Below, one piece after another: positions 63,866 to 64,000 of a DNA stretch of 64,000 bases. Under the pieces are notes generated by a model, which was not told the DNA's origin, searched no databases, and saw only the letters and a list, made by a program, of their open reading frames with translations. Source of the stretch: Candidatus Hydrogenedentota bacterium (lineage in GTDB: Bacteria > Hydrogenedentota > Hydrogenedentia > Hydrogenedentales > JAEUWI01); the NCBI GenBank assembly GCA_016182605.1, contig JACPGE010000070.1, positions 36,746-100,745 on the forward strand, given 5' to 3'. The stretch's first letter is position 1; every line of letters starts with the position of its first letter. The translations under genes were made by a program, and so were the position numbers.

Positions 63866-64000
63866 GGGGTCGTGACAAAACAAGTCGATCATTTTGGCGG
63901 TGTGTTTGCATGGATAGTGTAGTTCCATTCACCGTGAAATTCGTGTGGGTGGATGTTGATTTCTGCCATCTCCGCGTTACTTACCTTCCTGGCTTTCTCG
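63866..64000 (-). mobile_element. End of an ISAzo13-like insertion sequence (continues beyond window)
   Basis: GGGGTCGTGACAAAACAAG at 63866 looks like the terminal inverted repeat. Just inside it ends a transposase reading frame, and just outside it starts the truncated surface-protein frame. The other end is not in the window, so the repeat cannot be paired. Confidence 0.55.
63889..64000 (-). CDS. ISAzo13-family transposase, C-terminal end (N-terminus outside window)
   Basis: The frame enters from the window edge and codes EKARKVSNAEMAEINIHPHE then FHGEWNYTIHANTPPK and a TGA stop. I-N-(I/L)-x-x-H-x-F-H-G-E-W-N-Y-T-I is the usual C-terminal end of ISAzo13/Rhodopirellula-type DDE transposases. 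Only 36 codons are visible, so completeness cannot be judged. Confidence 0.6.
   Translation of the reverse strand, partial: EKARKVSNAEMAEINIHPHEFHGEWNYTIHANTPPK

Overview
The window comes from a GC-rich, Gram-negative-type, rod-shaped bacterium. It has lipoprotein signal peptides, a complete MreBCD-PBP2-RodA elongation operon, a type IV pilus ATPase and two pilin-like proteins with a C-terminal DG-type motif. It also has Tat-exported redox proteins and secreted proteins with very long Gly-Glu linkers. That combination resembles Candidatus Hydrogenedentota or another PVC-neighbouring phylum. This placement is an inference from gene content; the window holds no rRNA or marker set that would prove it.

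Layout. 1-8 kb: a truncated secreted protein, pilT, a PIG-L deacetylase, then (+) a lipoprotein and a sulfatase-superfamily enzyme, then (-) an HD-GYP protein and RNase G. 7.5-13.4 kb: the elongasome operon mreB-mreC-mreD-mrdA-rodA on the minus strand behind a good sigma70 promoter; rng and the HD-GYP gene follow closely. 13.6-18.4 kb: an accessory island with visibly lower GC. It holds a HEPN/MNT toxin-antitoxin pair, an N-terminal stub of type I methylase hsdM, an overlapping NYN-nuclease/NACHT-NTPase gene pair, and stubs resembling hsdR and a winged-helix tail. This looks like a two-gene defence module sitting in the scar of a type I restriction locus. 18.6-22.2 kb: a surface-glycan operon (WbqC, DegT aminotransferase, WecA/TagO) and a flavin reductase.

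22.25-22.93 kb is the most unusual non-coding stretch. Three consecutive units each start with a near-consensus flagellar sigma28 promoter and end in an intrinsic terminator, with no ORF inside. The first two RNAs carry four short hairpins presenting GGA in the loop, like CsrA-binding sites. The first and third share another folded module. 22.9-35 kb: PIG-L deacetylase, aminotransferase, lipoprotein hydrolase, a giant DUF2339 membrane protein, the operon ddl-like/dapF/purN/HAD, a TPR lipoprotein and a polysaccharide deacetylase. 35.5-45 kb: two pilin-like genes, cysE, CYTH, an Rpe-like gene, a gamma-carboxylase-like (HTTM) protein, ThuA and ppk1.

45.8-51.5 kb: a plus-strand redox cluster (DUF6599-like, DUF362, STAS, membrane polyferredoxin, ferredoxin-type aldo/keto reductase). 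52-59 kb: mnmA, bactofilin plus M23 peptidase, a YkgJ-type protein, a 46-residue peptide gene too short for usual callers, trxB, a decayed glycosidase fragment, tRNA-His and ubiE/menG. 59.3-64 kb: two related surface proteins with (GE)n linkers, EF-hands and a shared C-terminal membrane tail. The first has 14 Asp-box repeats and is broken by a C8 tract right after its signal peptide. The second has lost its N-terminus to an ISAzo13-like transposase that runs off the window edge.
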